Assembly (NCBI GenBank): GCA_905182995.1
Contig: CAJJDP010000088.1
Span: 81,381-145,380, forward strand
Direction: 5' to 3'
DNA from: Paramecium octaurelia
Lineage: Eukaryota > Ciliophora > Oligohymenophorea > Peniculida > Parameciidae
DNA: 64,000 nt
The stretch's first letter is position 1, and every line of letters begins with the position of its first letter. The notes under the pieces were generated by a model. It was not told the DNA's origin. It saw only the letters and a list, made by a program, of their open reading frames with translations, and searched no databases. Of the stretch, positions 1 through 11,300 are shown piece after piece. Made by a program: the position numbers and the translations under genes.

Positions 1-175
1 AGGTATAATTTAATTGACATGTAGATAGACTTATCTAAAAGTTACCATAAAAATTTTCATTGTTTGATAAGTCCAATATCAACAAATTTACTCTTGAATT
101 CGTTCTCATTTAATACTTGATCTAACTCTTGTTTGCTTGATATACAATCCTGCAAATTCATTAATATTATTAATT

Positions 176-2425
176 ATGCAAAAATTACATGATTTTCCAT
201 AATGTTTAGATCACAAAGAAATTGCTTTATTTTTAACAAAATCAGAATCTTAATAAAAAGCATTAAGACTTTGTCACAAATGTGTAGTTGATTAATAGAA
301 GAGTTTAATTTTGATAGAGGATGCTATAAAATAGTTTGAAGAAATAAAGTCTACGCTTTTGTAACAAGGAGAATCGATTAATTTGTAGAACATTAGCATA
401 TTAAATGATCTAAAGGAACAGCTTTCAAATCTTTGCAAAAACATAAATGTTTTAATTGACAAAATCAACTAAAATATTGATTCATAAATTGAATTTATTG
501 AATAAACCTCTTAATCATTTCAGAAGATGATAGGTGATATTTAGTTTGATTAAATAGAACTTATCAACAAAGATAAAAGTTCATTTATAAAATAATAGGT
601 GAACTTTAGAGAATTATAATAATCACTTATTACTTAAATAGGGAATTTATTCTCAAGCCTATGTAAAACAAAGCTTGAACAATTAATATAAGGAATGGAA
701 GTGTTTGAACAGAATGAGATCATAAACCAATTTTTTGATTTTGGATTATTGACAAATCTCTAGAAAGAATAAACCCCTAATTGGATTTGTGAAAAACATT
801 AACTATAGATAGCTTTCGTAGATTTATAAACATAAAAGAGCATTCCAAGTAGAGTGGCCTGTCTAAAATGTGTTCCTGAATATGTTATTCAATATACTGA
901 TTTAGATTAAATGCAAGAACTTTGGCAAAGTTATAATGAATAAGTTTTGGCTCTTTTCAATATATATCTAAGTAATACTTAAAAAAAACAATAATAAGTA
1001 ATTCATTAATTGAAGGAATCTAAAGAAGTTATGATTTAACTATTTGAGCAAATAATATAATCTATTTAAGAAAAAGGCTCACAAGGAAATGATGAACTTG
1101 AATAGCATCATTAATTGATTTAAAAAGCTTGGTAGTAATTAAGCAAAGAAGATCTCATAAAAATTGCGAATTTGCTTAGTCAATAAAATAGAATCGCTCT
1201 TTTTAATTAAATTATAGAGAAAGAATTTTAATCCAAAGAATAAGCTATTGACAAATTGATTAGTTCATAAATGTTGTAGTTCTAAAATTTAATTAATTCT
1301 AGTTTGTCATAATTGCTTTCAAAGACAGCTATTCAAGATGGTAAAAATCAGATCAATAAGATTGATGCTGAAACATAAATTCAAAAATAATTCTCAATAA
1401 ATTAATCAATTGTCAATCTTTAGGTTACTTAGAATAAGTAAAAAATTCTACAATAAACTAAAAAATCATTCAGCTATGAATTGATTTTCTAATTGAGAGA
1501 AAGTATTAAATGCAGATCAATAATATTTAATAAAGATTAATCTATGATGATTGTCGGTTAAAGTAGTGGAAATATTAAAGTATTTGAATTTAATTCTTAA
1601 ATTTTGAAAGAGACCTAATAAGTTAAAGAGCATAAGGATTAGATTAACTCTTTAGTTTTTATGCTAAATAGTTCTTAATTTATTTCTTGTAGTGATGATA
1701 AGTTGATTATAATATGGAGCATGGATAATAAGAAATAATGGAAAGTTTTATAAAAATTAGAAGTTCATACTGATAAAATTAATTGTTTAATCACAAATAA
1801 CTAAGAGGATTGTATAATATCTGGTAGTACAGATAAGACAATCAGATTTTGGATCAAAGAAAATTAATAGTGGAAGTTCAACCAGACATTGTCAGATCAT
1901 ACTGACAAAGTCAGATGTTTAGCATTAAATTTTTCATAAAATTAATTAATATCATGTGGAACGGATAAATTGCTATTAATCATATAATAAAATAAAAATA
2001 AATAATGGAATACAATCTAAAAAATACAGGTTGAAAAGTATGGATTTAGTTTATGTTTTATATCCGATACTAAATTTACATTCTAACCTGAATCCTTGAA
2101 TGTAATGCATATTTATGAGTAGGATTAATCAAGCAAATAATTTATAAAAAACATACAAGAAGTAAGCATTAAATCAGGTGCAAATTGTTCTGAGTTATTC
2201 CCTTAAAAATATATTAAAGAAAAATAAATTCTGCTAAATAAGAATGGATGTTATGTAAATATCATTAGACATAAGGAAAATGGAGAATTTCAAACCATAT
2301 TTTAACTTGAAAATATGTGTGATTGTTGCGGATTATTTGGAAGTATTTCAAATGATGGGACTTATCTAGTAACATATGAAAGTCATAGCAGTGAGTTAAA
2401 AATTAGAAAATATACAGAAAATTGA
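176..2425 (+). CDS. WD40-repeat protein with N-terminal Cys/His and coiled-coil region
   Basis: An unbroken frame in the ciliate code (749 codons, stop TGA) with no introns. The N-terminal part has sparse Cys/His pairs (DHK...CHKC near residues 15-38; ICEKH and CLKC near 203-235) resembling a degenerate B-box, then Gln/Lys-rich coiled coil to about residue 440. From about 450 onward there are WD40 blades; recognisable pieces are FISCSDDKLIIIWS, IISGSTDKTIRFW and ISCGTDKL. Such Cys/His-coil-WD40 proteins form large families in Paramecium (family knowledge); a scaffold role is inferred, and no enzyme motif is seen. The start is the first in-frame ATG after an in-frame TGA at 95-97; a short upstream exon is possible. 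Confidence 0.8.
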
Positions 2426-2725
2426 GTTACAAAAATATAAATTTTTTATAATAAATTAGCAACTATTATTTCAGTTTTAATAATGATAACAGCTAGATTA
2501 TTTCAGATAACAATTAAAATAAAATAATAGGTAAGCACTTCAGAAAATAAATCCAATATTTATTCAAGCATCATAAAATTTAATTGTTTTTGATTTTTTT
2601 TGAGAAAAACATTTTGCTTAATTTTGAATTGTTTTTGTAATAAAATTTTTACAAGATCTTTATGTATTAGTAATGTTTATAATTTATTTAAAACACATTT
2701 ATAATACTTCAACAACAAATTTAGT
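2426..2725. other. convergent intergenic spacer
   Basis: A 300-bp A+T-rich spacer between the stops of two convergent genes. I see no ORF, RNA or repeat in it; it should hold both 3' ends. Confidence 0.6.
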
Positions 2726-4957
2726 TCATTTAGATAATTACTACATTGGTTTCATTTAATCAAAATACGTCTGTAATATATGACGATTTGTATCGTAAAA
2801 ATCGTTATCATATTCAGTTTTTTTAATAGCTTCTTCAAATGAAACTCCATTCATGATTCTATCAAGAACAACTATACATATTTTGATTAAACTTCAATAA
2901 ATATTAAAATTACTTAATATTGTGACGATAAATTCTCAGCCTTTCCAATCTATAAACTATGGCAAAATATTCATGATATCCTACACTTTCGTCATATAGC
3001 TATTTCTCTAATTCTTCAATTGTTTCTTTGAAATTTGCATTCTCCTCCACTAAAATTTATAGAGCTAAAGATAATGCCTTTCTTTCTAAGTTAAAGTCTT
3101 TAATTTTAAAAAGAGTATCAATAGAATTTACATATAAAGTCCTATAGATAATTATAAATGATAAAATACCAATTAACGAATTTGCAAAATACTATTAAGT
3201 CATAAGGAGGAATGGTATATTTTAATTTAAACCTTTTGAATTTATTTAGTTTAAATCTATGAACTATCCAGATAGCTTCCTTCTATTTAAGATACTTTAA
3301 ATATTCAACTCTCAAAAATGTACTATCGTATTTATTGTATTCCAAAGCCATTCCATATTTCAAGAGCATTTATCTATTTGACAAGCGACTATAGCAGAAA
3401 TATACTTAAGCTCCTTTTTCGAAAGGATCTCTGGTTCGCATATGAAAATTTTCAAAATTATCTATTTCCCAATCAGATTTATAATACTCGCATTTACGAT
3501 CAACTGGTTGAGATAATACTTATTCAATGGTTTCGAACCCTCTTAATATTTTCCTGCCAATTTTTTGAGCAAACATATTGATTTTCTGTTAGATTGGCTT
3601 TTTCATTACATTATTTAAAAACCCATATAAATAATCCTTATAGACAGTGCAAGTTATTTAGACTTTCTTGATGTCCTCCCTCGCTTTGGCTGAAGATTTT
3701 TCATCATCAAAATAATCTGAGATCGTAGTGTCCAATACATTGAATACTTATCCTAAAAAGAATATTGAATAGTTATCTCCAAAATCAATGTTTTTGAATA
3801 AGAATGATTTACAATCAATTGCTAATTGAGAAACATCTCTTTAGATATTTAACTTAATATAGAACTCTTTCCTCAATTTATTCAATAACTATTATTGATT
3901 TTGAACTCTTTAGTAGAATTCCTCCTGTTCTTCATTTGGTAATGGTTTTATCTCAGATATCTTTTTTTAATTTTCATGAAAATTTCTAAAAGAAAATTAC
4001 TGAAATGAATCGAAATCAAATTCCGTATATTCGTTATAATCATCCATCACAAATTCGGAATCACTTATATCATCTTCTGAACCTTAAGAATTATCAGAAG
4101 AGGAAAGAGACAAGTCATCAACATCAACATCCTCTTGTCCTTTAACTACTTTCTTAGACATGAATACATCATCGTAATTTGAAGACCTGTCCTTGTACGA
4201 AAAGTCATAACAGACATCAACTTGTTCATGATTAAACAATTCACAAAATGGAACCATAGTGACATATTTCAATCCTTGGCCTCCAAATGATCTTGAAATA
4301 ATATGTGTGTAAAGCCAGATTGCATTTTCTTCTGTTACTATCCCTGGTTTAAATAGGTTTCGATATTTATCTGTAATGAATTTAAGAGTTTTAAAGGCAA
4401 CCATAAAATCTTAACGTTATTTTTTGGCTAACTTAACTAAATATTTATCTTCTAAGAATGCTTAATCTTCTGGTCTCCAAAACACTGCATAATCAATATC
4501 TCTGGGTAAATTGGAAATGAGTAAATGCCATTTTGACTCAGGACCTCTCTAATATTCATAGAGTAAAAATGCGAGGAATTGGTAATCTTCCCATTAAGGC
4601 AGGAATTTAGGACTAAATAGTTGTGGGAATTCCATAAAAATTTGCTTTAATGGAGATTCAAATGCATGCCGAGTGGTTAATAATAATTCTTTTGGTAGAG
4701 ACACCAGAGTTTCCTTTGACTTTATTGGCTCCGTAGCTAAATCTAAATTTGCAAATACCAATCAAACCAGGATAACGCAACCCATTTTTTGTTTAAAACA
4801 TAGCATATTAAACTTTATTGATCTTTAATCCTTTTGAAGTAAGTTCTTTAATATATTGTTATAATTATTCTGGAGCTTCAGGAATAATTGCATGAGCATC
4901 AGCCTTCTTCAAGGCTTTGATTTTGCGAAATTTTTTTCCTATACTATGTCTTTTCAT
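2726..4957 (-). CDS. SET-domain protein methyltransferase (SETD3/Rubisco-LSMT type)
   Basis: About 718 aa after removal of three introns (25 nt at 4743-4767, then 28 nt and 22 nt near the 3' end). The SET domain is interrupted in the usual LSMT/SETD3 way: start near LVSLPKELLLTTRHAF, post-insert motif IISRSFGG, and the substrate/AdoMet segment MVPFCELFNHEQVDVCYDF, where the N-H pair is the conserved NH. The C-terminal third is helical like a Rubis-subs-bind domain and ends with an acidic and Gln-rich stretch. Family members methylate lysine or histidine of non-histone proteins using S-adenosylmethionine; the substrate here cannot be told. Intron choices are supported because each restores the conserved frame and the sum is a multiple of three. 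Confidence 0.85.
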
Positions 4958-5405
4958 AATTAATTTTATTTATTCTTTTTTCAGATATTGATAAATATTT
5001 CATGATGAGCTTATTTATTTAATCGTGATTCTGCAATCATAAGAATTGTTTCAACATTGTTATAAATTCAATAATCTTTTATATCGTGTTTTATAAATGG
5101 CAAAAATCCTTTTTAATTAAGAAATTAGCTTAGGAATAATTGATATTAAATTGAATAGATATTTTATTCTCAAATGTCTCATATCTTTGGAAAATTTATC
5201 TATTCATTTTAACATGAACCAAATCTAACTTATTGAACTAATAATCTTCAGGGTTTATAATTTGTAGATTATTAATTTATAATTACAACAAGATGTAGAG
5301 AAATAATTTATAAATCATAATCCAATCTACTAAAATTCAAACCTTAAAATATTTTTAGATATTGGAAGATATACTGCAAATTATTTATAGACCTCATATA
5401 TATAT
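4958..5405. other. intergenic region with gene-like remnant
   Basis: A 448-bp gap between two tandem minus-strand genes. It must hold the promoter of the SET gene and the 3' end of the aminopeptidase. On the minus strand, 4981-5169 reads like protein (for example HHEIFINI preceded by NNVETILMIAESRLN) but with one internal stop and no start codon. I read it as a possible decayed exon rather than a gene. Confidence 0.4.
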
Positions 5406-7419
5406 TCATTAAATAATGTTCTCTTTCAATCCAAGGATATTCTTTATATTATTTTTTGCAATTGGATGATAGAATGCTTCATGAGTTTTGAATGTTTATA
5501 CAGCAAAATCACTAAGATAATTGTAATAAATACTGATCCAATTAATTTAAAGCTCTATAAACTGGGTAGACCATCTTGCCTCTTCCAACAGATCCTAAGA
5601 AATCTGAAATTTAAATAAATCTCGTTTTGTCACCGGCTGTTAAAATTGCTCTGAACCATCTAAATTTCAACTCAAAGTCTTTCTCTTCTGTTAATTTTAA
5701 ATCCTTATCCATTTAATTAATAACATTTATTTTCAATAGATTATTCTAAGCTTATTTAAAGAGATCTTCTAAGAAAACTTACTTCTATGAATGCAAGAAA
5801 GTAAAATAACTTTACCATTTAGTAGGCTATTAGCCGTCAGCAGTGATGTAAGCATTTGTGTAATCATAAGCTTCAGCTAATTTTGGAGTTGAAAAATCTA
5901 GAATCACTGGAGGCAATCCTGGAGAATAAACCCATTTATTCCAATTTTCTAAGATTTTGTATCTCTTAGTAGAATAATCGTCTACTTATTTCTCATATAA
6001 GTATCTCAGCAAGAAGTTTTGGAATTCCTGTTGATCAATGGATTAATATTTGTATTAAACCAAATAAGCTCTAAGCATCGATTGAAAATCAGCTTCTCCA
6101 ACTATGGATTCCAAATAACTTAGAAACTAGTATCCTTTTTCATAAGGGATTTTGCTGAATGAATCATCTGGATTAAGTCCGGTAGTATCAGGATGAAGCG
6201 ATGAGAAGTTACTATTAAGTCCAAAGCCAAGCATGTCCTAGTACATGGATGTATTTCCAATTATGGCATTTAATTTGATATCATCAGGAATCTGGTAATG
6301 GAAATACGATGCTTTTCTTTCAAGGAACACTGTAAATCCCTCATTTATCCACATATTAGCCCAATTAACACATGTTATGGTGTTACCAAACCATGAATGA
6401 GCCATTTCATGAATAGTTACATCTAATCCACTTCCAGTGCCTGTCATAATTGTAGGGTTAGCAAAGGTTAAGAGGGGATTCTCCATTCCTCCAATAGGAA
6501 AGGAAGCAGGCTATATTACTAAGGTGTAGGTTCCCCAAGTGTATGGACCAATATATTGTTCTATGGCCTACATGAACTATTCCATCTCTTTAAGTTCAGC
6601 AGTGTATGCTTCTATTTTGTCAGGCTCACTAACTAAAAATGTTCTGCCTCCAGTACTCGTTGGCACTTTCTTAATATTACCTGCTACTATTGCAATCAGA
6701 TAACTAGGTATTGGAACTTTTTGAATAAAATATTTATATTTCCATGTGAAACCAGCTTAGTCTTAGGGTCTATGTAGAACTTGGAATTCTTCTTTACTTT
6801 CATCCGCAGACATAAATACATCTGCTGCTTCTGTATCTTTAAATATCACAGTTGCAGTGTAAGTCTATTTGACTGAAGGGGTGTCTTACAAAGGAGCCAA
6901 AGCTCTGCAATTTGCATCTTCACATTATGAAAATATGTAGGGCATTGCTATAATTATTTTAATTGATCTTACTTTTTGTTGAGGTTTACTCTTTTGTCAT
7001 AAAACTAATTGATCTAGATCTCGAATCGATAGAGTATTTTATAGATAACTCTATGTATTATCCTTTGTAATAAGTCTTATCTAATTGAATATTCAGTCGC
7101 GATCCTTGGTCAGAGTCCTCATATGGATTGTCTATTGTGTGTGGAAGTGACAGTCCATTTTAAAGATAGGTTGAATAAATATTTAACTTATAGATATCCA
7201 AAGTTATCTATGATACATCAAATTTCATACTTTATTAATTGAACGACCCACTACTTAAAATCTATAAGATGAAGTAGCATTGATATATTTTTTGTCCATA
7301 TTTAATAACCATTCTAAATGCAAATGCCTATTTTAGACATCCAGATAATTTGAGAATGTATTTACATCAAGCTCATATGCTAATGCATATTGCATCAATG
7401 AAATCATCAATACGATCAT
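5406..7419 (-). CDS. secreted M1 aminopeptidase, leukotriene A4 hydrolase-like
   Basis: 647 aa after splicing three introns (23, 25 and 22 nt). An N-terminal hydrophobic signal peptide (MIVLMISLMQYALAY) is followed by the beta-sandwich domain; then come the M1 exopeptidase motif GGMEN, zinc motif HEMAHSWFGN (HExxH) and the downstream glutamate in NEGFTVFLER, which together make the zinc site. The segments PYIFSQCEDANCRALAP and QDTPSVKQTYTA are typical of the LTA4H branch, as is the C-terminal helical domain ending FKTHEAFYHPIA. It should remove N-terminal residues from peptides; the signal peptide suggests a secretory, lysosomal or extracellular site, unlike the cytosolic animal LTA4H. Epoxide hydrolase activity is not implied. 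Confidence 0.93.
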
Positions 7420-7775
7420 TAATAAATATTATTTTTAATAATTAGAGTATTATTGTATAAAGTAAATTCCTCAGTAAATCTGCTTTTTAGAGAATTCCCT
7501 ACTTACTTTGAAATAATTAAAAACAAATGATCTCTCCTTTATTTAATTGTATAAAAGGGAGAAATTGAAAATAATTCCTTCATTTTTTCTAAGAAAATAG
7601 AAATCCCTTTTTTGATTCCCTCTCATTCTTTACAAAAAGACCTCGATTTCTATATAATCCCAAATTCATATTCCATTCAATATTATATATAGAATTAGAT
7701 ATGGAATTATTATAAATTATTAAACTTGATAATATTTGATTATTAAAAAACATCCATAATTATAATATATTATAA

Positions 7776-7989
7776 ATGAAAAGATTGAATCCATAATCGT
7801 TAGCTAGAAGGTAACAAAGTAAATTCAAATTAAAGAAGTTATAAATGATTGCCTTTTTTTGTTGTAAAATGAATAAATTAAATCCACTTAGAATATGAAT
7901 AATTTTTGTAAAATCTATCTCCATTCTATGATCTTGTTAATCTTATACTTTTATAATATATTCTAAATTATGAAAGAATAAATTTTTGA
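7776..7989 (+). CDS. doubtful small spliced ORF
   Basis: An ATG-initiated frame, basic at the N-terminus (MKRLNPQSLARR), that gives 61 aa if one 28-nt GTA...TAG intron is removed; the spliced length is a multiple of three and it ends in TGA. No family is recognised. Chance ORFs of this size are common in this genetic code, so this is only a candidate. Confidence 0.2.
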
Positions 7990-8000
7990 AATAATTATCC

Positions 8001-8040
8001 GATTTTATGGTTTTGTGGACCATTAAAAAATCGTAAAATC
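8001..8040. other. short hairpin-forming palindrome
   Basis: The ends GATTTTA and TAAAATC are inverted copies, with an inner TGGT/ACCA pair, so the 40-bp segment can fold into an interrupted hairpin. It lies in intergenic DNA, 11 bp after the doubtful small ORF. It may be a 3' end signal or chance A+T-rich pairing. Confidence 0.3.
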
Positions 8041-8384
8041 AAAAGATTCTTATTATAAAATATTTTGTCAAATTTTTTTTGTGTATTGATTTGTTCAACA
8101 TTTATTTGATAATTTTAAATGAAAAATCTTGAGATGATTTAATATTAATTATTATTCGAATAAATGAAATTAATTCAATAGTGTCAGACTAGTATTATTT
8201 TGAGCAAATAAACTTGTCGTTTTAAATAGTTAATAGTGTAAAACAATATATTGGAAAGGAAAAATTAAAATTGACTCAAAAATAATTGATTAATGTTGGT
8301 CTGAATAGTATATTACATTTATGTTAAGGAAAAATAATTAGTTTTGAATTTCTAATTATATAAAATTATCTTGAAAAGTATAAA

Positions 8385-11300
8385 TCAAGACGTCTATTAG
8401 ATGGTATTCCCAGGATCTATTGCTCCTAATTCTTTCAATTGTTATATGGTGGTCTTGCTAGCATTTAAATTAGATATAACACAATCTTGAGCTTAAACTA
8501 GCTAATTTTCTGGGAGTGTTTTATATAACTTATACTTACATTTTTCACTCTAAATCAAATTATAAAGTTAGATTTAACCACTCTCGTTTATTGTAAGAAA
8601 ATCCTTTTTATTTGGATGAAAATTTATTGATTTTATGTATAATCCTGGCAAATTTATTTATTATTGGACACTTAATTTACAATCAGATATATCATAAATC
8701 TGGATATTTTATGAGAGAACTAAAAATGAATTATTTGTTACAAACTTACAGGAATAAATAATGTTATCAGGTTTAAGTATCTCGTTTTATTAAATATAGT
8801 TATTTTCAATCTTAAAAAGAATTCTTAATTATTATTGAGTTCCTTCATTTGATGTAATAATTATCAAAATCTGCTCGTCTTAAGAAAATTGTGAGCAATT
8901 AATAGACATTTCTTATTGGTCCAAAGAGATTTTATTAAGTTGATTTTTAGAATATTAATAAATCTTTTATTCATTGTGATTAAAATAAGTGATATTATCC
9001 GAAAAGCAGATACCTATTTTTTCATCATAATTTAATTTTACACTGTTCGAATAGAAATGCTTGATTCTATCAATAATATCATCAACATTTCTAATAAAAA
9101 TACTTTGCTAGCACATATAAATTACATCAGTTCCATATAAACTAAAATAAATTGGTATTTCAGTTTCTTCAAAATAGTATTTCTATTCTAGTTACTCTTT
9201 TGTGATGAAATAAAGAGAAAAGCTCGTAGGAGAATGCATAGTATAAAATTGCTGTTTATCAGAAGAAAATGCTATAGATTAGATATCTTAGTCAGATTTT
9301 TATTCACAGTGTTTTATATAATTTTTATTTTCAATAGAAAAGACCTGAATACACGTTTATTTTTATTCCTTGAAAATCAAAAGTAATAGATTTTCATACT
9401 CCAAAAAATATAAATTTGTCCTTTCATTATGATAAAATTTTTGCTCATATTCATATTTACATGTTGAGTTATCAATATATTTCCAAATAATAATAATAGT
9501 AGAAAATTTTTTATTTTCTAGAGAAAAACGTGCAGCAATATAATTTTAGTCCTAAGAAATTGAGAAATTGAAACATAACATTGATTCAATCTGTTTATCC
9601 AAAGCTTATTAATCAAAATTCACAGTGCTATTTTATTGTAGCTATTATTTTGAATTTCCGTCTTCTTTGTGAATTGGTTTTAATATAATCGGAGTTTTTT
9701 TTATCTTACAATCCTAATTCTATTGTTAATTCTCAAAACATTCAGTCACATCTTAAAGGACTAGTTGATTATTTTGATTTGAAATTACATATCTTCTACT
9801 TTAAATCAGTAAACATTATATTTAATTGGAAAACTCTTGATCTTCAGTTTAATTTTCTTCTTCCCATACTGCTATTGGTTTTAAAGTTTCAAAATTTATC
9901 ACTCTAAAGATATGTAATTTGTTCTTTTTGCTTCTAATAGCAAAATGATTTTCCTTTTAAGCAAAACACATTGATAGAATCATTTCATCTTAATATTCCA
10001 TTATTTTGTCTTTATAAACCATATTTTTAACAAAGAAGATTAATCCATTTTATGCTATTATCATTTATTTCTTATTTGGCGAAACAGCAATTATAAGTGA
10101 AGAATTATCAAATTTGTAATTGAAAACATCAATTTTTTGAGGTATTTTTTCAATATTTTCCAATCGGTAAATAAAATTGTAATTGCAATGACTTATTATC
10201 GCCAAATTCTAATCTTATTTATAAGAGAATATTAATAATTATGCTTTGAATGGTAGCCAATCTATATACTCATATTCTGGAAAACTATATATTTTAATAC
10301 CTTAATCAGAACTTGTGACAAAGTAGTTATTTGAGAAAACCAAACTTTTGACCTTCTCTAATTCAATAAAAGTTGTATCAGTATTGATTTAATAGAATTC
10401 TGTTTTGCTTTAGGATTATATGACGATATTTTACCCATCAGGAGAATATAGAGCATTTTCAATTTTTGAATAAAAAATATCGGTGCCTTATTTGTTTTTA
10501 CATATTACTAATCTCCTCCAATCATTTCTCGATGAAAATTCGAAAACCTAAATCATTTACCAATCGTAGATTTTAATTACATCTCCAGAGCTTACTGCCA
10601 ATAATTAATGGCAATTGGACACAGTAAAATTATCACCCTAGGATTCTTTGGGATTGCATAGAAAGTATGAATAGTCTTATTTTTAACTCAGATCATATAG
10701 CATAATTTTAGTGTAATTAAGTAATAATACTAAAATATTACTCTTATCATTTATATATTTAGTGGCCATTTTAGTAATAATATCAAATTCATCTTCTATT
10801 TCTTTAAGATTATTATCATTTTTATCATAGTTCCAAATATTTATCTTATATTTAATCCCATCTTTTGATAATGAGCAGACTAATTTATTTTTTTTTTATG
10901 CAAAAAAACAAAATGAACTACAATGTTATTCAGGTTTTAATATCTTTATAACTTCATTCTTATCATTTATAATTTAAATTTCTGAGTTTTATATTGAATG
11001 ATTTTTTTCAGATGAATCTTAAAGTTGTGAATCTTCTCTTTAAAAGCTAATATATTAAGTGTTGTTAAAGACACTTTTTAAATCTTAACTTCCAATTAAT
11101 TATGTATTTTTCTAAATAGAACGAGGATCTAAAACTCCTATAATTTTAGTATTTTCCTTCTACTTTATCTACAATTATCCGCTATTTTAAGTTTCTATAA
11201 TTCCAATTATTTGTTCCAATTTTGCTCCTGTTAAGTCTGTTGAATTGAAATTACAAAAACTTATATCAACATTTTTCCAATGTGAATTACATAAATTTGC

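Larger units (their letters stand above)
7420..8384. other. long A+T-rich intergenic region
   Basis: 965 bp, unusually long for this window. It holds the upstream region of the aminopeptidase and the 3' flank of the NACHT gene, both on the minus strand. The only items I can point to are a 61-codon spliceable plus-strand ORF (7776-7989) and a hairpin at 8001-8040. Confidence 0.5.
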
